Shown here in pieces: positions 23,251 to 35,220 of a stretch of DNA of 64,000 nucleotides (position 1 is its first letter; each line of letters begins with the position of its first letter). The stretch is from Juglans regia. Lineage: Eukaryota > Streptophyta > Magnoliopsida > Fagales > Juglandaceae. The translations under genes and the position numbers were made by a program. Location: NCBI RefSeq assembly GCF_001411555.2, contig NC_049905.1:18838097-18902096 (forward strand), read 5' to 3'. A model generated the notes under the pieces. It searched no databases. It was not told the DNA's origin and saw nothing but the letters and a program-made list of their open reading frames with translations.

Positions 23251-24043
23251 GAAACGTTCAAACGTTACGACGCAGAGCTGAGTCGACTCAGCCATTATTG
23301 AAATCTCAAAAATTTTTCTACAAGGTTCTAAATGCCAAAATGTCACCGTAGAAATGAAGTATATATACACTTCAAGAAACATTTCTATGGTGACTATTCG
23401 GCCAATGGCTGGCCGTGGTGGCCGAAAAATGAAGTTGAATATCCGGCCACCACTTATCCCATTTTAAACAAAACTCAATCCAAATCTCAATAAAATATAT
23501 GTTATTTGAATAAAAGATGATTGCCTACCTTTTTGTGACGGTTGTGGCGGAGTTGACGGCGGCGGTGACGGAGGCGTGGCGGCATGCAACGTAACGGACG
23601 TTTGTTGATGAATAGTTTTGGAAATGTCGTTTTGACGTTTGGTTTTGGCCTTATATACACATAACGTTCGAACGTAATAGTAATTACGTTCGAACGTTTG
23701 TCAATTTAATTTCAAAAATAATATCTATAATATATTATATTATAAATGTTTATGTATTATATTAAGATATTATATAATATTATTGACAATTAAGCCAAAT
23801 TGGTTTGACGTTTGTGAGTACTTGTTATACTTATAAAGTTTAGCAATATGTTTATACATGTTGTTGTGATTTTATGCTTACTCTTGAAATAATTGTGATT
23901 ATTGTTTGTAAATTTTGTGAATAGTTTATGAGTTTATGGTGTTTATTGATGAATTAATATGTGTATAAATATTGTTGTAAGAATATTGTGCCCGAATTCT
24001 GTGATATGGATTTAATACATAAATATTCTTTATTATATACATT

Positions 24044-24958
24044 TATGTTCTCATTTAAAGTATTATGCTATCATACTATACAATGTAGTATATAGTTATA
24101 GATATATACAATGTAATATATATATTATATTATAAGTTAGTATATAAGTTAGAATTTAATAAGTAACAATTTAATATATATCCTTAAGATTTATATATAT
24201 AGTATAGTTTATATATTATATACACTTATGTTCTCATTTAAAGTATTATGCTATCATACTATACAATGTAGTATATAGTTATAGATATATACAATGTAAT
24301 ATATATATTATATTATAAGTTAGTATATAAGTTAGAATTTAATAAGTAACAATTTAATATATATCCTTAAGATTTATATATATAGTATAGTTTATATATT
24401 ATATACACTTATGTTCTCATTTAAAGTATTATGCTATCATACTATACAATGTAGTATATAGTTATACATATATACAATGTAATATATATATTATATTATA
24501 AGTTAGTATATAAGTTAGAATTTAATATGTAACAATTTAATATATATCCTTAAGATTTATATATATAGTATAGTTTATATATTATATACACTTATGTTCT
24601 CATTTAAAGTATTATGCTATCATACTATACAATGTAGTATATAGTTATACATATATATAATGTAATATATATATTATATTATAAGTTAGTATATAAGTTA
24701 GAATTTAATAAGTAACAATTTAATATATATCCTTAAGATTTATATATATAGTATAGTTTATATATTATATACACTTATGTTCTCATTTAAAGTATTATGC
24801 TATCATACTATACAATGTAGTATATAGTTATAGATATATACAATGTAATATATATATTATATTATAAGTTAGTATATAAGTTAGAATTTAATAAATAACA
24901 ATTTAATATATATCATTAAGATTTATATATATATATGGTATAGTTTATATATTATATA
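24044..24958. repeat. 183-bp satellite-like tandem repeat, five copies
   Basis: The word tatgttctcatttaaagta begins at 24044, 24227, 24410, 24593 and 24776, an exact 183-bp spacing. A partial sixth copy (tatgttctcatttaa) starts at 24966. Copies differ by only a few bases (for example gatata/catata in the tatagatatataca segment). The unit is extremely AT-rich. It has no coding potential. Confidence 0.95.
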
Positions 24959-24999
24959 CATGATTTATGTTCTCATTTAATAAGTATAGTAGGAATAGT

Positions 25000-25480
25000 A
25001 CGTTTGAACCTTTCAAGTTAACGTTCGAACGTTAAACCAAGAGCGGGAAATTTCCCGCTCGATTAAGGTATCTGCGTGATTATTCAGACGTTCGGACGTT
25101 TATACTATACGTTCGAACGTTAATTAATGAAAATCACCAGAAAATTATGTACATCCGAACGCCAAATCTGTTAACGTCCGAACGTTAGTTAAATTAGTGC
25201 GGGATATTTCCCGCTCAAATATGGCAACACTTTGATGAAATGTACGTTCGGACGTCTTAGTTAGACGTTCGAACGTTCATCTGAAAATCTTAGAACGTTC
25301 GAACGGAAAATTGTGCTACATTCGAACATAGGGAAGGAAAGTGCGGGAACTTTCCCGCTACATTTTATGTTACATTAGAAGAAGGTTACGTTCGAACGTG
25401 TATTTTAAACGTCCAAACGTTCTGGCGGGAAAATTTTAAAATATAACGTTCGGACGTACAACTTAAACGTTCGAACGTAT
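25000..25480. repeat. TTCGAACG array at the start of a plus-oriented CACTA copy
   Basis: The palindromes alternate with the word gggaaatttcccgct or gggaactttcccgct (25040, 25200, 25345), a second inverted motif with period near 150 bp. A leader-like, GA/CT-rich segment follows at 25505-25720. Confidence 0.8.
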
Positions 25481-25596
25481 GAACTTATATATTAGAACAT
25501 AATCAGTACGCGCACGGGAGAAACAGATCATTTCTTCTTCTCCCGTGCGCGCAACAGAGAGTGAGAGGGTTAGAAATTCCTTATGGCCCGAGGCTC

Positions 25597-25599
25597 TGC

Positions 25600-25671
<72 letters not shown>
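25597..25671. repeat. (GA)n microsatellite
   Basis: A near-perfect GA run of about 75 bp lies in the presumed leader of the CACTA copy. Confidence 0.95.
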
Positions 25672-25674
<3 letters not shown>

Positions 25675-26329
25675 AGAGTGAGAGAGAGTTGAGTTAGAGA
25701 GTGAGAGAGAGTTGAGTCTTGGTAAGAAAAAATTTTAATTTATTGTCCTTTTATGAATTTTATGATATTTATATTGTGTTTTTGTTATAGAATATTTCTA
25801 ATAAATTAGTATTGTATTTTTTTGAAGGATTGGTTGTTTTGGGAAGTTGGAAGATTTTGATTTGTAAGAGGCTAGAACAATGTGAGTGCTAGGTATATTT
25901 CTAAACTTTATCAATATGTTGTTGCATGTGATTTTATGCTTACTCTTGAAATAATGTGATTATTGTTTGTATAGTTTGTAAATAGTTTGTGAATTATTGT
26001 AAAGTTTGTTGTGATATGGAATATGTTAATACATGTGACATATTATTTTGTGAATATGTTAATACATGTGACAATATATTATGTGAATATATTGTGTGTT
26101 ATTGTGAATATATTGTGATATGAACTTGAGCAATTTAAATTATTATTTGTGAATGACGTTTGAATATGTTTACATTGTTACAAATATATTGTCCTTAAGC
26201 TTTGTTAATACATGTTTTGTGAATATATACAATGTTATTGTGAATATATTGTGATTATTATTTGTATAGTCTGTAAATAGTTTGTGAGTTATTGGGAATA
26301 TCTTGAAATATAAATTTGAAATATTGTGA

Positions 26330-26790
26330 TAATAATATTTCAAATTAAGTAATAACAAATAAAAGTAACTCTTTAAGAATTATAATAATTAAAATTATAT
26401 TTTAACCTTTGAAATTTAAGTATGATAATTAAAATAAGAAACTTTAAGAATAGTAATAATTAAATATTGATAATATAATTTTAAATTAAGTAATAACAAA
26501 TAAAAGTAACTCTTTAAGAATTATAATAATTAAAATTATATTATAACCTTTGAAATTTAAGTATGATAATTAAAATAAGAAACTTTAAGAATAGTAATAA
26601 TTAAATATTGATAATATAATTTGAAATTAAGTAATAACAAATAAAAGTAACTCTTTAAGAATTATAATATTTAAAATTATATTAAAACTTTTGAAATTTA
26701 AGTATAACAATTAAAATTATACTTTAAGAATGATAATAATTAAAATTTTAATATAACCTTTAAAATACTCTTCAATAAAAAAGTCTTGAA
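26330..26790. repeat. AT-rich tandem repeat, unit about 170 bp
   Basis: The segment ttgaaattaagtaataacaaataaaagtaactctttaag and the sequence after it occurs three times in succession (from about 26338, 26477 and 26620) with small changes, and again in part at 27460-27560. Confidence 0.75.
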
Positions 26791-27069
26791 CCTACTAAAT
26801 AAGTAGAGTTGGAATTAAGTAAATATACTTATTTATTATAAACTAAAGAGAAAGAAAATAAGGATCAAATAGATGCTTATATAAAAATTATATACTTATT
26901 GTCTATAATAAATAAATAACTCACTCAATTAAGTATAACAATTAAGATTATAATTGTGGAATTATAATAATTAAAATTATATAATAATCTCAGAAATTAT
27001 ATATAACAATTATAGTATAACCTTTGAAATTAAGTATAATAATTAAAATTATACTTTAAGAATGATGAT

Positions 27070-27247
27070 CTTGTACACAACGAGGGAATATGATCTTGAA
27101 GAAATGTTGAAATTTTAATTTAATTGCTTGACTGTCATAGTCTCTCCGGCCTTGAGAGTTGTCAAGGTCGGACAGTTTGTGACGGTTAAGTAATTAGATT
27201 AAAATTTAAACATTTCTTCAAAATCATTCTCCCTCGTTGTGTACAAG
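27070..27247. repeat. 178-nt long hairpin, copy 1
   Basis: The first 18 bases (cttgtacacaacgaggga) are the exact reverse complement of the last 18, and pairing continues with scattered mismatches to the centre, giving arms of about 89 nt. The centre holds gtcaaggtcggacagtttg. A second copy of the whole unit is at 27587-27764. Confidence 0.88.
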
Positions 27248-27586
27248 ACACGAAACTTAGGGTCACATAATATTTTGTAAATGACGTTTGAATATGTTTA
27301 CATTGTTACAAATATATTGTCCTTAAGCTTTGTTAATACATGTTTTGTGAATAATAATTAAAATTATAATTAAAATTATATAATAACTTTTAAAATTATA
27401 TATATCAATTATAATCTTTAAATTTTAGTCTAATTGCTTGACTGTCTTAACTAAAATGTGATAATATAATTTGAAATTAAGTAATAACAAATAAAAGTAA
27501 CTATTTACGAATTATAATAATTAAAATTATAGTATAACTTTTGAAATTAAGTATATCAATTAAAATTATACTTTAAGAATGATGAT

Positions 27587-27764
27587 CTTGTACACAACGA
27601 GGGAATATTATTTTGAAGAAATGTTGAAATTTTAATTTAATTACTTGACTGTCATAGTCTCTCCGGCCTTGAGAGTTGTCAAGGTCGGACAGTTTGTGAC
27701 GGTTAATTAATTAGACTAAAATTTAAACATTTCTTCAAGATAATTCTCCCTCGTTGTGTACAAG
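27587..27764. repeat. 178-nt long hairpin, copy 2
   Basis: It has the same length, orientation and arms as copy 1, 517 bp downstream, with a few substitutions. The sequence after both copies (gcacgaaacttagggtcacata) is also shared, so a unit larger than the hairpin was duplicated. Confidence 0.88.
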
Positions 27765-28504
27765 GCACGAAACTTAGGGTCACATAATTATCTTCCATCT
27801 CTCTTTAATTTAACAATATAACACTACTTGAAGGTGACATTGTTAATGTAAACAACATGGAGACATTGTTAGTATGATTTTTTGCTAGATGCGTGTGACA
27901 TTGCGTAAATACCCTTAGACCCGTTTGGGAATCAGTGTACATTTATGTGTCCACTGATTTCTGAATTGTCCAGTGTGGACAGTTTGAGATTATATTATCT
28001 GTATTGTACATTTTTGTTACTCGTTACTTTCCATGTTTAATATGAAGTTTCGGTGTCTTCTTCTACTGTTCTTCGGGTATACTGTTCGTAGGGTTACAAT
28101 CCCGATATTTGAACATGTATACTTGGAGAACTATGGGGAGGTGCTGCCGAAATTTCTACTAACGTGGAAATTAGTAGAGTGACGAGATTTGTGCAATATG
28201 GAGAATATAATCTCGAATGGGATAGGACCAACTACCTTAAAAAAGAAGCAATGAGAATTGGAGCATGACATGCATGTGGTATTTTCAATATACGTGTTAT
28301 TAATATATAGATGTTTTTTGAAATGGACAAAAATTAGATGCGTCTGGACGATAGACTTGGAAAGGATTACGTACCCTATGCACGTGGAGTAAGAACCTTC
28401 ATTGATTTTATATTTATATCTTTTAATTATTTACATTCATATTCGTTCTATATATTATATGCATGTGTACATATTACAATTAATATTTTTAATTTATTTT
28501 ATAG

Positions 28505-28800
28505 CACTTGAGTTCTACAAATGCACATAATAGATCCGCTCTGACTGTCGATCATCGTGCCGGTTCAAGGTCATTCCACCGACTTGCTGAAAAAATGGTA
28601 ATTAAAAAATTATAGAATTCGTTTATTTTCTTGATATTCTTTCTGATAAATACTAACATTATCTTTTTAAAATTGCTAATATTGTCGCTTTGTTAGAAAC
28701 GTGATGATCCTAAAAATTTTTCCCTCATTCATGTCTATGTTGCTGCTCACACTAATGAGCATAGTGAGTGGATGGATCCTGTCGCTGCAGATAATTATGT
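28505..28800 (+). pseudogene. PTTA/En/Spm (Transposase_24-like) exon fragments
   Basis: Two exon-like blocks translate to family-typical sequence: 28505-28600 gives NRSALTVDHRAGSRSFHRLAE and 28697-28800 gives FSLIHVYVAAHTNEHSEW. An earlier block near 28320-28390 may be a further exon. They are colinear with the blocks of the copy at 2738-3020. The C-terminal coiled-coil exon is absent, cut off by other CACTA sequence. It is not functional as it stands. Confidence 0.72.
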
Positions 28801-28879
28801 AAGTAGTGTTAATTTTGTTCAATAAATTATTTATATAACATTTTAATAGTTTATTTCTTATTTCTATTTCTTTTAATAC

Positions 28880-28992
28880 GTTACTAAATTATTTACCCCG
28901 CCCACTATTCGACTACCCCGCCCATGACCTCTACCTCTGCCCCTACCCCTTCCTCTGCCACTGCTAGTTGAGTGGCCAGCCTCCTCCTGTAA
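28880..28992 (-). pseudogene. Gly/Arg-rich terminal exon fragment
   Basis: On the minus strand, after an acceptor (tttattacag), the frame gives EEAGHSTSSGRGRGRGRGRG and continues GHGRGSRIVGGVNNL. Gly/Arg-rich tails of this kind occur on plant transposon-encoded proteins. The upstream exon is missing because a CACTA terminus begins at 29017. Confidence 0.4.
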
Positions 28993-29209
28993 TAAAGGAA
29001 ATAATTCATCAAAAAACACTACAACAGAATGTGCCTTTTCTGACAAAGGAAACTGTCACCAAAAAAGGACAAACCGTCACTAAACATATTTGGTGACGGT
29101 TTGAAACCGTCACCACAACCGTCACCTAAAGTGCGTCACAGAAAACATTTGGTGACGATTTACTGTTCAACCGTCACAAAAAATATTTTTAGTGACGGTT
29201 GGAAGTGTT

Positions 29210-29760
29210 CCGTTCGGTACAACGTTCGAACGTTCATGTTTTTGTGACGGTTATAAACTGTCACAGAAAATAACGTTCGGACGTAAAATAAAACGTTCAG
29301 ACGTTATACCCGACCGATTGGCGTTCGAATGAGATAATTTGACATTTGCTGAATATCGTTCAAACGTATCATATTTACATTCGGACTTTCACCCGACCGA
29401 TTGGCGTTCGAATGAGAGAATTTTACGTTCGTTGAAAATCGTTCGAACGCAATATATTTACGTTCGAATGTTAATGCGTCCGAACGTTAACTACAATAAA
29501 CGTTCGAATATTTGTTCGAACGTAAACGTAAATGTTCAAACGTAGCGTGTATAATGTTCGGACGTTATTTCGAATGTAAACGAATGAGCGTTCGAATGCA
29601 AGTTCCTTGTTCGAACGTTAATCGCTTTACCGTTCGAACGGTTTGTTCATTTTAGCGTGAATACGTTCGAACGATCAAATTGTATTTACGTTTGAACGTT
29701 TGTTTTGTGAACCAAAGTTCGAACGATTTTTATTTACATTCGAACGTACAGATCAGAAAT
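29210..29760. repeat. TTCGAACG subterminal array
   Basis: About twenty palindrome sites and one-base variants lie between the gtgacggtt motifs and the PTTA stop. The words gaccgattggcgttcgaatgaga repeat at 29310 and 29396. Confidence 0.85.
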
Positions 29761-29887
29761 ACTAATTTCATAAAATTTAAAAACATAATACCAATGTTAT
29801 ATCATATTTCATACCCAATTAATAATAACAATGTCTTATAAAAGCACAAAATTAGATATTAAAACTAGTCAGAAATATTGATAAAAT

Positions 29888-30195
29888 TTATTTCTTCTTT
29901 TTCCCTCTCCCACGGGGATTCTGTTGCAACGACATAACACGCTCCAGTTGCACCATCATCTCTCGTTGCACTTGCTCTTGCACTTCACTGCGTATTCTTT
30001 CCTCTTGGTCTCTCTGTTGGTCCTGCAAACGCGTCTCTAAATGAGACTGTCATTCTAAGAGAGACTCTAACTCTTGCTGTTTCGACCTCATATACTCATT
30101 CTCACGCCGTGCAGCTTCTAAATACCACTAATAAATATTATTTCCAACGATTTCTAAGTCGCCGCTTGCTTTCCTTCTCAAATTTTTCAACTGAT
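29888..30195 (-). pseudogene. PTTA-like C-terminal coiled coil, with stops
   Basis: The minus strand reads HQLKNLRRKASGDLEIVGNN, a TAG, then EAARRENEYMRSKQQELESL, another stop, HLETRLQDQQRDQEERIRSE, VQEQVQREMMVQLERVMSLQ and a basic tail RGRGKKKK ending at 29888. The Glu/Gln/Arg heptad pattern matches the coiled-coil tail of the plus-strand PTTA copy at 3206-3442. Two stops make it non-functional. The N-terminal part was separated by the insertion at about 30196. Confidence 0.68.
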
Positions 30196-30352
30196 GGAAA
30201 AGAAATTACTCTTACTTTTTGCAGCGATTTTAATATCGTCGCAAATTGAACAACATATACTATTTGTGACGAAAATATTCACCGTATTTTCGCCGCAAGA
30301 GCATATCTAGTAAATTATATACTATTAGCGGCAAATCAAAATTGCCGAAAAA

Positions 30353-30910
30353 GTGAAATTAAATTTAAACAACCCGCCTTACCATTTCCCTCATTTCTTT
30401 CCCTCTCCCGCTTTGCCTTCCCAATCCCTCTTCTCCCTCAACCCACACCACCGCGCACAACCCCCCACCACGCCACCGCCACCTCACCTCGACAACCACT
30501 CCTCAATCCTCACTCACAAGTGCAAGTACCTCCCAGACGAAATCGAAGCCATCCCTTCTCTGCGCAGCCCCTCCCAGACGCAAACGAAGACCAACGAAAC
30601 TCTCCCTTCTCTGCGCAACCTCTCCCAGACGAAGACCACAGAGGCCCTCAATCCTCACTCACCTAGACGAAGACCGAACCCCACCCAGTTTCCCTGCTCT
30701 ACGCAGCCCCTCCTAGACGAAGACCACCAAAGCCCTCAATCTTCACTCACCCAGACGAAGCCCGAAGCCCCCCACCCTCACTCTCCCTTCTCTGTGAAGC
30801 CCGAAGCCCCCTACCCTCACTCTTCCTTCTCTGCGAATTCCACCCACCCAGTCCCTTCAGTCCCCGAAACCCTAGAAGACTGCAGTTCCATCTCCCTCAC
30901 CCCCTTCGAG

Positions 30911-30959
<49 letters not shown>

Positions 30960-30991
30960 GAGTCCTCTGGATCTCTCACCGAGCCCTGTAA
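30353..30991 (+). other. Pro/Ser-rich low-complexity open frame with (CT)n
   Basis: A 212-codon frame made of diverged repeats of ccctcccagacgaagacc-like words, ending in a (tc)n run (about 30913-30955). The composition is that of a 5' untranslated/promoter region. No domain is recognised. It may be the leader of a captured gene, as short exon-like pieces follow downstream (31735-31790, 32337-32428, 33176-33260). Confidence 0.4.
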
Positions 30992-31023
30992 GGATCCCTG
31001 GTTTCCTCATTGAAAGTTATACA

Positions 31024-31262
31024 CTGATTTGTTTAATTTTTTTGTTGTTATGCATACACTAATTTGGTTGAATTTTGTTGTTGTAATGCATACACTAATT
31101 TGGTTAATTTTTTTGATGTTATACACTGATTTGGTTGAATTTTGTTGCTCTTATACACTGATTTGGTTAATTTTGTTGATGTTATACACTGATTTGGTTG
31201 AATTTTGTTGCTCTTATACACTGATTTGGTTAATTTTGTTGATACTACATACTGATTTGGTC
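31024..31262. repeat. Minisatellite, 33-34 bp unit in two alternating forms
   Basis: The unit tacactgatttggttgaattttgttg(c/t) alternates with tacactgatttggttaattttgttgatg; about seven copies. The alternation gives a higher-order period of about 67 bp. The 83-codon frame across it is a by-product. Confidence 0.9.
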
Positions 31263-34200
31263 CAAGCCATGCAGATTTGAAGCTATCATAAAAGAAAGTG
31301 TGACTGTGTGATGCCAATTGACAATGAGCATAGCATGCAATGGTCCAATATAGCATGCAATGGTCAATTGTGGGGTTGTCGGAGTCAAGAAGGCTAGTTC
31401 ATTTAAATCAAGAGCTGGGTTTTAGGCAACTCACCAAGTACCTTGCCTATTGAGGTAACGTATTCAATATAACTTTAATATCCAAAAAGCTTGATTATCT
31501 TGAATGCTCATTATTTTCCAAAATAGCCTTATTTGCCTAAGAAGAGGAAAACTTTTCATTTCATAATATAATTGATATTAAAGGATTGTAGTTATTTTGA
31601 CCATATGAGAAGTTGTTTTTCTCTATTAATAATAGCTTTCATTTGTTGGGTATGATAAGATGTTCTCATTTGTTGGGTAGTTATTTCATTTCATAATATA
31701 ATTGATATTAAAGGTGTGTGAAGTGCTCTCAGCAAATATGGGCAGCAGCTATTGGAGTTGAGATTGTGGTTGTTAAGGTCACGCTTCAAGAGATACCATC
31801 TTAACATCTATGATATTTGTTTTCAATGACAGCATTCTAGAATTTGGTTTGTCTTTACTGAATATGAACTTTGTAAAATGGCTTTATCAGCATTTTTTTG
31901 TGAGCTGAGAATAGAAGTACTAGAAGTGGGTGGTACATTATGGACTTATAGTAAATGGGGTGTAATATGAGATGAAAGTGCATGCTAGATGAGAATTTTC
32001 ACCAACATTTTTTAGAAGCTTTTAATCTTGATGACTTATAGAACTTCCTGTTTCCATGAAGTTTTCTGATGCATTCTAAATGTTCTTCCCTCTTGTTATG
32101 AAGTTTTGAATTGAATGCCTTTTCCTTCGAGGAGATGGCCTTACTGTGCATCAGAAAGGTATATGGCTATTTGTGATCAATCCTGCCAAGTTTTGGGCTC
32201 AAATCCATGTGCAGTGATCCAAGAATTTAGCCATATACCTATAATTTTTTTTTTTAAATTCACAAACACTATGATCTTAATATGTATATATGTTTAATTG
32301 TATGTTTTAATCGTCTAAGTCAATTTTACTCTCAGGGCAGGAAGTTTTCACTGGAATTTGGAGGATGTTGTCAAATCAATTGTTTGCATGATAATGTCTG
32401 GCCCATGTCTAACTGGCTATACACAGGTATAATTCTAGTGATATAAAAAATGCTCCACTTCAACACCATAAGAACTTCAAACTCATCTAATGTAATCTTC
32501 TTTGATTGTTTCATTTTTTAAACACTCAATTGTTCTTTGTACATATGCTTTCTTCAAGCACACAAAGGTGTAAAGTCATGTACTTTTCCCTTTCAATTAC
32601 AAGTTGTCCTTCTTGCAGTGGTGTTAAATGGACCATTAATAATGCATGCCATCCCCCTTTTTGTCAAATAAGAAAGTAAAAATGGATGGTTTTTAGAATT
32701 TTATGTGAGCATATTTGAACATTATTTAATGGGTTAGAGAAAAAAAGTTATGTTCCTCCAAGACAACTTATAATGCATCTTCACTAACTCTCTAAAAATG
32801 GCAAATATTATATACAAGATTTTATCTCACATTTAAGGTGGTGGGGAAAAACAAAGAAAAAAAAAGGAGTTTTTTCAAACCTTTGGTATACAGTAATCAA
32901 CATGTCATTCCATGCATTTTCCTTATGCATACAGTTTTATCTAGAAAAAAGAAGCCACTTTGGTGTTCTTGGAAGAATATTGCCTCATTTATATTTATTT
33001 GTTTGTTGTTTCCTGTTTCAAGTTTTATGTGAGAAACAGAGTAAATTTATGAGTCTGTGTTGAAGTTGGTGTGATGATTGTGAGCACCAAATGTTATGTT
33101 GTCATGTGTTGGTATAGCTGAAGTTGAAGTTGGTGTCATGAAATTCTACTAATGAAATTCAGTTTGCTCTTGCAGGCATAGCTGAAGTTGGTGTGATGAT
33201 TGTGAGCACCACCTTGGTGACACTTGTTATTGGTTTTGTGTTTCCCACTTATGCAAAACCTTACACATTTATTTGGATGATACTAATCATATATGCATGG
33301 TTTCTTTCTATAATTCATGATCAGCAGTACCACATGAAATTAATTATCTAGGTGGTATAACTCTAAAATATATAGTTTCATATATAGTTGGATCTTTTTT
33401 TGTTTTTAGGATGCATTATTTTGTCGTATCATCTATTATTTAAAGACAAAGTCGAAAACACATGTTGAGTAAATACTTGGGAGATCTTTTAAACACCATC
33501 TCAGTTGGTAAGTTAAAAAATCTCCTCTTTCATTCTCGGGGTCAAGCTATGCACACAAACAACAACTATGTTTTGTTTTTCCTTGAATTTCTGCTGCTAT
33601 CTAGAATTTATGTAGTGAATTTCACCTTCCATTTCTCACATCTTGTGTATTTGAGTGGAAAATCATATGGAAAGAAGGATCTATAAATAGGTTTAAACCC
33701 ACCTGTTAGAGTTCAAAGTACATCAAACAATTCCTGATGTTTGCTACTTGTGCTGCAGCAATTTTCCCTTCATTTTCAGCTTATATCTTCACTATATAAG
33801 GCAAGAACTTTGATTTAAATTTCATTTGCTAGTTGACTAAGTTTAGGTTAGTTTAAAACTTCATTTTTTCCTCTCTTAGTTCACGTTCAGCATCTAGAAA
33901 GATAGCAACAACACACTTCCAACTTCTGAAATTTTCTACCACAAATTCAATCACATTGTCTTCCAACTTCATCTATTCTTACATTTTTTTTTCTTCTAAT
34001 TCTTGTTTAGTTGGGTGTGTAGCCAAGTGTAAGGAAGCTAAATAGGGATTTAGATCCCTATCAAAATTATAGGATTTGAAGAAGAAGACCAACTTGAGAA
34101 AGTGACTGGTGATGGAGTTGAGCTAATTTCTGTATACTCTTCATGAATCAAGTTATTCTTTTTTTAGTTCGTAAAGAATATAATAATGCTACTTTACTTC

Positions 34201-34500
34201 TCTAGTGGTTAGTTTATCTCTATATATGCTTCATTAAACCAGTTTTGAACTCATATAGAAAAATTGTGGCAGATTCATCTACCTTTGCAATTTTTGCAAA
34301 TCAGGTTGAGTATGACTTCTAAATGGCTTGTGCTTAAAGTAGTGAGCTTCATAAATCTTGATGAAGTCCATCTTGAAGAAAATCTCATTCCCATGTTGTG
34401 GAAGTCCAAGAAACAAATGATGGATATATGATTTTATATTGTGTATGATTCATTCCAGCAGAATGTGCTGCCTAAATAGTTTGGGATTTATATTGTGGAT
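31263..34500. other. Interior of the element, intron-like, no assigned gene
   Basis: Mostly AT-rich. Short exon-like pieces lie between acceptor- and donor-like sites: 32337-32428 (GRKFSLEFGGCCQINCLHDN) and 33176-33260 (AEVGVMIVSTTLVTLVIGFV, hydrophobic). A 28-bp word, gaagttggtgtgatgattgtgagcacca, occurs at about 33063 and 33185. I do not recognise the gene, if it is one. Confidence 0.35.
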
Positions 34501-34529
34501 TTTTTTTTTATTTTGTAAAATATATTTTC

Positions 34530-35220
34530 AGGCGATTAAAATTCGCCGGAAATATTTTTTTGTACATTAAATTTATTTCCGGCGATCATATATCGTAGGA
34601 AATACTTTTTGCCGGCATTTGAGAGTATTTGCAGCGAATAATATTCGCCGCATAACTTTTTCACAGCGATTTAATTAAATCGTTGGAATAGATCTCAACA
34701 TTGGCGGCGATTTATTTTATTTTTCACGACCATTATAATTCACCGTAATTGATGAATTACCAGCGATGTTATAATCGCTGCAACTGAGTTCACAAAACCA
34801 ATAAATCAATTGTAGCGATTTTAAAATCGCTGGTAGTGATCTATATTGGCGCATTTTTATCGCCGCAATTGTTATTTCAAAACCGTTTAGTCAATTGCGG
34901 CGATTTCAAAAATCGCTGGGAAATGTGATAGGCGGCGATTTTCCCTCTTTTAGCGATAGTATTAAATCGCTAGAATTAATTTTTCTCAACGATTAACAAC
35001 TGAATCGTATTGTGCAATTGCGGTGATAAAATGTACTATTTGCGGCGAACAAAAATCGCCGGGAAAAAAAATATTTGCCAGCGATTTTTGGCTTCCGTTG
35101 GAGTAGATCAAAAGTGGGACTTTAATACCGGCGAACCGCCAACGATTTATAATTCGTTGGGATGGGCGAGAGGCAGCGATTTTGTTGGTTTTTCCAGCAA
35201 AAGTGAATCGCTGGTAAAAG
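34530..35220. repeat. GCGAT/ATCGC inverted-motif array
   Basis: At least ten short hairpins of the type ggcgattaaaattcgcc, cagcgaataatattcgccg and tagcgattttaaaatcgctgg follow each other up to the CACTA terminus. Confidence 0.85.

Larger units (their letters stand above)
21187..23700 (-). mobile_element. CACTA element (TTCGAACG family), minus-oriented copy
   Basis: The terminus CACTACAACACAATTGC at 21187 is followed by inverted tttagtgacggtt/aaccgtcac motifs (21210-21290), then TTCGAACG repeats. Next come a minus-strand protein gene (21766-22677), another dense TTCGAACG stretch (22740-23250) and a GC-rich leader-like part (23515-23640). The far end is not found: sequence passes into AT-rich and satellite-like DNA. 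It is probably truncated by, or nested with, the plus-oriented copy that starts near 25000. Confidence 0.65.
25000..28990 (+). mobile_element. CACTA element (TTCGAACG family), plus-oriented copy, truncated
   Basis: The order of parts matches the copy at 1-4191: palindrome array, leader (25505-25740), AT-rich tandem intron (26330-27060), long hairpins, PTTA exons (28505-28800). The C-terminal coiled-coil exon and right terminus are missing. After 28860 the sequence is a Gly/Arg-rich exon on the other strand and then a new CACTA terminus at 29017. Confidence 0.6.
29017..30195 (-). mobile_element. CACTA element, 3' end of a minus-oriented copy
   Basis: The terminus CACTACAACAGAATGTGCC at 29017 is followed by gtgacggttt/aaaccgtcac inverted motifs (29090-29260) and a TTCGAACG array (29210-29760). 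Then comes the C-terminal part of a PTTA-like gene on the minus strand. The copy is cut at about 30195 by a different CACTA-like element. Confidence 0.72.

Noticed and set aside
24044..24958. CRISPR-like array
   Set aside because: The units are contiguous 183-bp copies without distinct spacers, in plant nuclear DNA.
27070..27247. Conventional miRNA precursor
   Set aside because: The arms are too long and evenly paired and no mature-miRNA signature can be judged; it is kept only as a hairpin finding.
30353..30991. Proline-rich protein gene
   Set aside because: The frame follows a degenerate nucleotide repeat and a (CT)n run; no domain or signal peptide is visible.
31029..31280. Repeat protein gene
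   Set aside because: It is the translation of a minisatellite; the opposite strand is open as well.
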